Part shown: one piece after another, positions 59,696-64,000 of the stretch
How positions within the stretch are numbered: position 1 is the stretch's first letter
Layout of the letters: each line of letters starts with the position of its first letter
Assembly: GCA_038329845.1 (NCBI GenBank)
Contig: JBBQNJ010000003.1
Span: 35,770-99,769, forward strand
Direction: 5' to 3'
Origin: JBBQNJ01 sp038329845
GTDB taxonomy: Bacteria > Planctomycetota > Phycisphaerae > Tepidisphaerales > Tepidisphaeraceae
Length of the DNA stretch: 64,000 bases
Notes under the pieces: generated by a model
The model's input: only the letters and a program-made list of their open reading frames with translations
Told to the model about the DNA's origin: nothing
Database searches by the model: none
Translations under genes and position numbers: made by a program

Positions 59696-62600
59696 ATGAA
59701 AATTACCCGACGATTCACCAAAGGCGCAGCCGACCCTTACTCGACCGTCGAATACGAGAAGCGCACCAGCCGGATCACGAATCCCGACGGCAGCGTCGTG
59801 TTCCAGATGACCGATGCGGAGATCCCGCGCCCGTGGAGCCAGTTGGCCACGGACATCATGGTCAGCAAGTACTTCCGCAAGGCCGGAGTTCCCCAAACCG
59901 ACGCCGCGGGCGCCTCGGTCCGCGATGAGCAGGGAAACATCGTCACCGGTCCCGAGCGCTCGGTGAAGCAGGTCATTCATCGATTGGCCGGCTGCTGGCG
60001 ATACTGGGGTGAAAAGCACGGTTACTTCGACACCCCTCAGGATGCCCAGGCCTTCTACGACGAGTTGGCCTACATGCTCCTGCACCAGATGTGCGCGCCC
60101 AATTCGCCGCAATGGTTCAACACCGGCCTGAACTTCGCCTATGGAATCACCGGACCGAGTCAGGGACATTACTATTGCGACCCGCGCTCCGGCGAACTGC
60201 TCAAGAGCAAGGACGCCTACTCCCATCCCCAGCCCCACGCCTGCTTTATCCAGAGCGTCAGCGACGACTTGGTTAATTCCGGCGGCATCATGGATTTGTG
60301 GACCCGCGAGGCGCGGCTGTTCAAATACGGCTCGGGGACCGGTTCTAATTTTTCCAAGCTGCGAGGCGAAAACGAGCCGCTCTCGGGCGGGGGCAAAAGC
60401 TCGGGGCTGATGAGCTTTCTGAAGATCGGCGACCGGGCCGCCGGAGCCATCAAGTCCGGCGGAACCACCCGCCGGGCCGCCAAAATGGTCTGTCTGGACC
60501 TGGACCATCCCGACATCGAGCATTTCGTCAATTGGAAGGTCCGCGAGGAGCTGAAAGTGGCGGCCATGGCCGAGGGGATCAAGGCCCTTCCCGCCGAACA
60601 CCGCGAGCTGGCGAAAAAGCTGGGCCTCAAGCTCGATTACGACTTCAACGGCGAAGCCTACCACACCGTCAGCGGGCAGAACTCGAACAACTCGGTGCGA
60701 ATCCCCAACCGATTTTTCCAGTCGGTCGAGCAGGATGGCGACTGGCCGCTCACCTGGCGAATCAACGGCAAGACCGCGAAAACCCTCAAGGCCCGCGACC
60801 TTTGGGAACAGATCAGCTTCGCGGCGTGGCGCTGCGCCGATCCGGGCGTGCAGTTTGACGACACGATCAACCAGTGGCATACCTGCCCGAAATCCGGACG
60901 GATCAACGCCTCCAACCCGTGCGTCACCGGCGATACGCGTGTCTTGACGCCGGGCGGGGTCTGGCGGCGGATCGACCAGATGATCCACCTGCCGGCGCGG
61001 ATCATGACCAATCATCTGCGCATGGGCATCCACGCCACCGAGGGCGCCTTTCCCACTGGAACCCGCGAGGTATTTGAGTTGACGACCGCCGGCGGATACA
61101 GCGTCAAGCTCACCGCCGACCACAAGGTCTGGACCCGCAACCGCGGATGGGTCGAAGCGCGCGATCTGACTGTCAAGGACGACGTGAAGCTGCCGGCGAG
61201 GCCGGCCGTCGTCGAACAGGTGGGCGAGCCGCAGGATGGACGATTTTTTCAGCTTGTCGGGCTGCTCGCCTCTGATGCCAACAACGACACCGCTCGCCTG
61301 CGGCTCGACGAGTGCCTGGGCAACGGGTCGGCGGCGCCCGAGGTCATGGACGTGATGTGCCGGTACATCAGCGACACCTGGGGCGAAGGCGTTTATAACG
61401 ATGACTACGTCAATGCCGCGATGCTCGACCGCTCGATCGGATCGGCCAGCAGCGCCACCCTGCTGAGCAATCGCCGCCTGATGAGCCGCACCCGAGCCTT
61501 CCTGCGGATCGAAAATGGCGAAAAACGCCTCAGTGATGATGCCTTTACGGCCGGGCTGGCCGCCCAGAAGCACCTGCTGCGGGCGTTATTCACCGCCGAC
61601 GGGGTCGTTCGCAGCAACACGCTCGAGCTGCGTTCGATTTCGGCGGGGCTGCTGGCGGACGTGCAAGTTTTACTATTGGGATTTGGAGTTCAATCAGCGC
61701 GGGTCGCGGTTCGTCCGGACCCGGGCTTGACGAGTTTCTGCGACGGCGGAGCCGTTGCCGGCGGAGGTCTGCCCGTGGATCGGCAAGGTCGCCAATCCAG
61801 CCTTGGGCAGCGCGCAGGTGTCGGGCCGTATGGCTCCCCATCGCGCGCCGACGCAGTGGAAACGCGCCACGGTCTGCGTATCGATCCGGGCAGCCTCCGC
61901 TTTTTCTGGCAATTCATCGGGCTGTTGCCCGGGGCCAAGCACGAACAGTTGGCCCGGCTGGTCAGCTATGCGATCTCGTCGCCAGATCGCGAGCCGGTGA
62001 ACCACGACCGCGTGGCGGGCCTTCGGGCGCTGGGGCTTTTGCAGGTCTTTGACCTCTGCGAGCCGGTCACCTCGAGCTTCATCGCCAACGGGATCACCGT
62101 CCACAACTGCTCGGAATACATGTTCCTGGACGACACCGCCTGCAACCTCGCATCGCTGAACGTGCTGACGTTCTTCGACGCCGAGACGCGGCATTTCGAC
62201 ATCGAGGCGTTTAAGCACGCCATCCGCATCTGGACTATGGTGCTGGAGATCAGCGTGCTGATGGCCTCGTTTCCCAGCGAGGAGATCGCCGAGTTGAGCT
62301 ACCAGTTCCGAACCCTGGGGCTGGGCTATGCCAATCTCGGGGCGATGCTGATGCAGGCGGGAATCGCCTACGATTCGGATCGCGGGCGAGCCGTCTGCGC
62401 GGCATTGACGAGCGTGCTGACGGGCGAAAGTTACGCCACCAGCGCCGAGATGGCGCGGGAGTTGGGCGCGTTCCCCGGTTACGAGCGGAACAAGCCGGAG
62501 ATGTTGCGGGTGATTCGCAATCATCGCCGGGCCGCCTACAACGTCACGCAAGACTCGGCCCAACGCGACTCGCTGAGCGACTATGAAGGACTGTCAATCC

Positions 62601-64000
62601 GGCCGGTTGGGATCGACGCCGGGCAGTTTTCCAACGGCGATCCGCTTCTGAACTCCGATCTGCGAAAAGCCGCGCGGGATTGCTGGGATCGCGCCTTCGA
62701 ACTCGGCGAGCGACACGGCTATCGCAACGCCCAGACGACCGTCATCGCCCCCACCGGGACGATCGGGCTGCTGATGGATTGCGACACCACCGGGGTCGAG
62801 CCGGACTTCGCGTTGGTAAAGTTCAAGAAACTTTCCGGCGGCGGATACTTCAAGATCGCCAACCAGTCGCTGCGTCCGGCCCTGGTCAATCTCGGATATA
62901 GCCCCGAGCAGATCGGCGCGATTCTGCGATATGTGATGGGAACCCTCACGCTTGAAGGTGCCCCGCACATCAACCGCGAGAGCCTGACCATGGCCGGCTT
63001 CACCGCCGGTGATCTGGACCGCATCGAGCAGCAACTTCCCGGGGTCTTTGAGCTGGGATTTGCGTTCAGCCCGTGGTCGTTCGGTGCCGAGGCCATGGCC
63101 CGGCTCCAGATTCCCCAAAACGAGTGGCAGGCTGACGGTTTTAATCTGCTGCGCCGGTTGGGATTCACTCGCAGGCAGATCGACGCGGCCAATGATCACG
63201 TCTGCGGGCATGGCGCGATCGAAGGCGCGCCGCACCTCAAACCCGAGCATCTGCCGATCTTCGACTGCGCCAATCGCTGCGGCAAGCAGGGGCGGCGATT
63301 CATCCCCGCCGACGGGCACATCCGCATGATGGCCGCCGCCCAGCCGTTCATCAGCGGGGCGATCTCCAAGACGATCAATCTCCCCGCCGAGGCGACCGTC
63401 GAGGACATCAAGAAGAGCTACTGGCTAAGCTGGACCCTGGGTCTGAAGGCCAACGCCTTGTACCGTGACGGATCGAAGCTAAGCCAGCCGTTGAATGTCA
63501 AGAGCGACAGCGAATCGACCGATTCGGAGCCGGACGACGAACAGAACGTGGCGGCGGCGAAAGACGAGATCGCGCAGGAAGTCGCGCGGGTGGCGGGCGG
63601 AGATCATTCGTTCACCAGCGACAACCTCGAACCGGCCCACACCAAGGTGATCGAGAAAATCGTCGAGCGGATCGTCGAGCGCCCGCTGCGCCGGCGTCTG
63701 CCCGACACCCGCAACGCCATCACCCACAAGTTCGACGTGCAGGGCCACGAAGGGTACATCACCTGCGGCCTGTATGAAGACGGCCAACCCGGCGAGGTCT
63801 TCATCACCATGGCCAAGGAAGGCAGCACCATCGGCGGGCTGATGGACACCGTCGCCACCCTGGTCTCGGTCAGCCTGCAATACGGCGTGCCGGTCGAAAG
63901 CCTGGTGAAAAAGTTCGAGCATGTCCGCTTCGAACCCAGCGGCATGACCCGCAACCCCGAAATCCCCATGGCCAAGAGCCTGGTCGATTACATCTTCCGC
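59696..64000 (+). CDS. nrdJ: Adenosylcobalamin-dependent (class II) ribonucleotide reductase, C-terminal end outside window
   Basis: 1435 codons are in the window and the frame is open to the last base. Start reads ITRRFTKGAADPYSTVEYEK, EIPRPWSQLATDIMVSKYF, then HQMCAPNSPQWFNTGL, HACFIQSVSDDLVNSGG, TGSNFSKLRGENEPL, RINASNP, SEYMFLDDTACNLASLN and the glycyl-less C-terminal half, as in long NrdJ enzymes. A 396-residue intein sits between NP and CSEYM. Without it the mature protein exceeds 1039 aa. An 11-codon frame (ATG 59663) overlaps the start as ATGA. It reduces ribonucleotides using coenzyme B12 without oxygen. Confidence 0.93.
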   Translation, partial: MKITRRFTKGAADPYSTVEYEKRTSRITNPDGSVVFQMTDAEIPRPWSQLATDIMVSKYFRKAGVPQTDAAGASVRDEQGNIVTGPERSVKQVIHRLAGCWRYWGEKHGYFDTPQDAQAFYDELAYMLLHQMCAPNSPQWFNTGLNFAYGITGPSQGHYYCDPRSGELLKSKDAYSHPQPHACFIQSVSDDLVNSGGIMDLWTREARLFKYGSGTGSNFSKLRGENEPLSGGGKSSGLMSFLKIGDRAAGAIKSGGTTRRAAKMVCLDLDHPDIEHFVNWKVREELKVAAMAEGIKALPAEHRELAKKLGLKLDYDFNGEAYHTVSGQNSNNSVRIPNRFFQSVEQDGDWPLTWRINGKTAKTLKARDLWEQISFAAWRCADPGVQFDDTINQWHTCPKSGRINASNPCVTGDTRVLTPGGVWRRIDQMIHLPARIMTNHLRMGIHATEGAFPTGTREVFELTTAGGYSVKLTADHKVWTRNRGWVEARDLTVKDDVKLPARPAVVEQVGEPQDGRFFQLVGLLASDANNDTARLRLDECLGNGSAAPEVMDVMCRYISDTWGEGVYNDDYVNAAMLDRSIGSASSATLLSNRRLMSRTRAFLRIENGEKRLSDDAFTAGLAAQKHLLRALFTADGVVRSNTLELRSISAGLLADVQVLLLGFGVQSARVAVRPDPGLTSFCDGGAVAGGGLPVDRQGRQSSLGQRAGVGPYGSPSRADAVETRHGLRIDPGSLRFFWQFIGLLPGAKHEQLARLVSYAISSPDREPVNHDRVAGLRALGLLQVFDLCEPVTSSFIANGITVHNCSEYMFLDDTACNLASLNVLTFFDAETRHFDIEAFKHAIRIWTMVLEISVLMASFPSEEIAELSYQFRTLGLGYANLGAMLMQAGIAYDSDRGRAVCAALTSVLTGESYATSAEMARELGAFPGYERNKPEMLRVIRNHRRAAYNVTQDSAQRDSLSDYEGLSIRPVGIDAGQFSNGDPLLNSDLRKAARDCWDRAFELGERHGYRNAQTTVIAPTGTIGLLMDCDTTGVEPDFALVKFKKLSGGGYFKIANQSLRPALVNLGYSPEQIGAILRYVMGTLTLEGAPHINRESLTMAGFTAGDLDRIEQQLPGVFELGFAFSPWSFGAEAMARLQIPQNEWQADGFNLLRRLGFTRRQIDAANDHVCGHGAIEGAPHLKPEHLPIFDCANRCGKQGRRFIPADGHIRMMAAAQPFISGAISKTINLPAEATVEDIKKSYWLSWTLGLKANALYRDGSKLSQPLNVKSDSESTDSEPDDEQNVAAAKDEIAQEVARVAGGDHSFTSDNLEPAHTKVIEKIVERIVERPLRRRLPDTRNAITHKFDVQGHEGYITCGLYEDGQPGEVFITMAKEGSTIGGLMDTVATLVSVSLQYGVPVESLVKKFEHVRFEPSGMTRNPEIPMAKSLVDYIFR
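60920..62107 (+). other. Intein with LAGLIDADG-type endonuclease remnant inside nrdJ
   Basis: 396 codons in frame with nrdJ. Begins CVTGDTRVLTPGG (Cys1, block A), TADHKVWT (block B TxxH) and ends FDLCEPVTSSFIANGITVHN before Cys+1 (CSEYM), i.e. blocks F and G with His-Asn. Middle: FFQLVGLLASDAN and LLRALFTADGVV resemble the two LAGLIDADG motifs; the first is degenerate (SDAN), so the endonuclease is probably dead or weakened. Exteins join as RINASNP-CSEYMFLDD, the classic RNR active-site insertion point. Confidence 0.92.

Noticed and set aside
59633..61573. A 646-codon open frame on the minus strand opposite nrdJ
   Set aside because: It is the antisense shadow of nrdJ, whose plus-strand frame has clear ribonucleotide reductase and intein motifs.

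Overview
The window is GC-rich bacterial DNA, most likely from a planctomycete of the class Phycisphaerae. That placement is an inference from gene content: two prepilin-like proteins with DG tails, two PEP-CTERM surface proteins, a sulfatase, a DUF6067-type secreted protein, a CxxCxxCC (YkgJ) protein and long open intergenic regions. I see no tRNA, rRNA or CRISPR array.

Layout. (1) 1-12.7 kb, all minus strand: a polysaccharide or sugar utilisation block. In transcription order it holds a GntR-type regulator, a PEP-CTERM/beta-strand-repeat protein, a pseudopilin, an aldo/keto reductase, a zinc alcohol dehydrogenase, an SGNH hydrolase, a large secreted DUF6067-like protein, an FAD oxidoreductase and the start of a sulfatase. 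Four of the junctions are overlaps (ATGA or TAATG) and one is a 2-nt gap, so this is one tightly coupled operon. (2) 12.76-35.29 kb: an integrated phage-like element bounded by a 22-nt near-identical direct repeat. It carries small and large terminase, a gpW-like protein, a portal, a protease/major-capsid fusion, a DUF2190 protein, head-tail and GpZ-like proteins, a serine recombinase, a phage sigma-like protein, HigBA, a primase, a truncated DUF927 protein and a BrnTA-like pair. It contains at least five independent stops or frameshifts and no tape-measure gene, so it looks like a decaying prophage. (3) 35.4-40.5 kb: housekeeping and lipid genes (ketoacyl synthase with an inserted 18-aa repeat, MazG, PlsC, Cmk, YkgJ, FliS). 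(4) 40.7-46.5 kb, plus strand: a second sugar module consisting of a LacI regulator fused in frame to a pseudopilin, a PEP-CTERM protein and a secreted GH-A glycosidase. (5) 46.5-64 kb: apt, a UvrB/C-motif protein, ygfZ, a sugar isomerase/epimerase, a coiled-coil membrane protein with a 51-aa membrane partner, radical SAM-bioD-alaS on the minus strand, dcd, a lipoprotein, and an adenosylcobalamin-type ribonucleotide reductase interrupted by an intein and running off the window.

Most notable: the LacI-pseudopilin fusion, which would be a membrane-anchored, possibly protease-released sugar regulator; its parallel with the separate GntR + pseudopilin + PEP-CTERM genes at 9-12.7 kb; the att repeat defining the prophage; the portal fused to a polyvalent-protein domain and apparently started at CTG; a virion-like protein fused to a methyltransferase; codon-multiple tandem repeats in or beside three genes; and a MITE-like palindrome.
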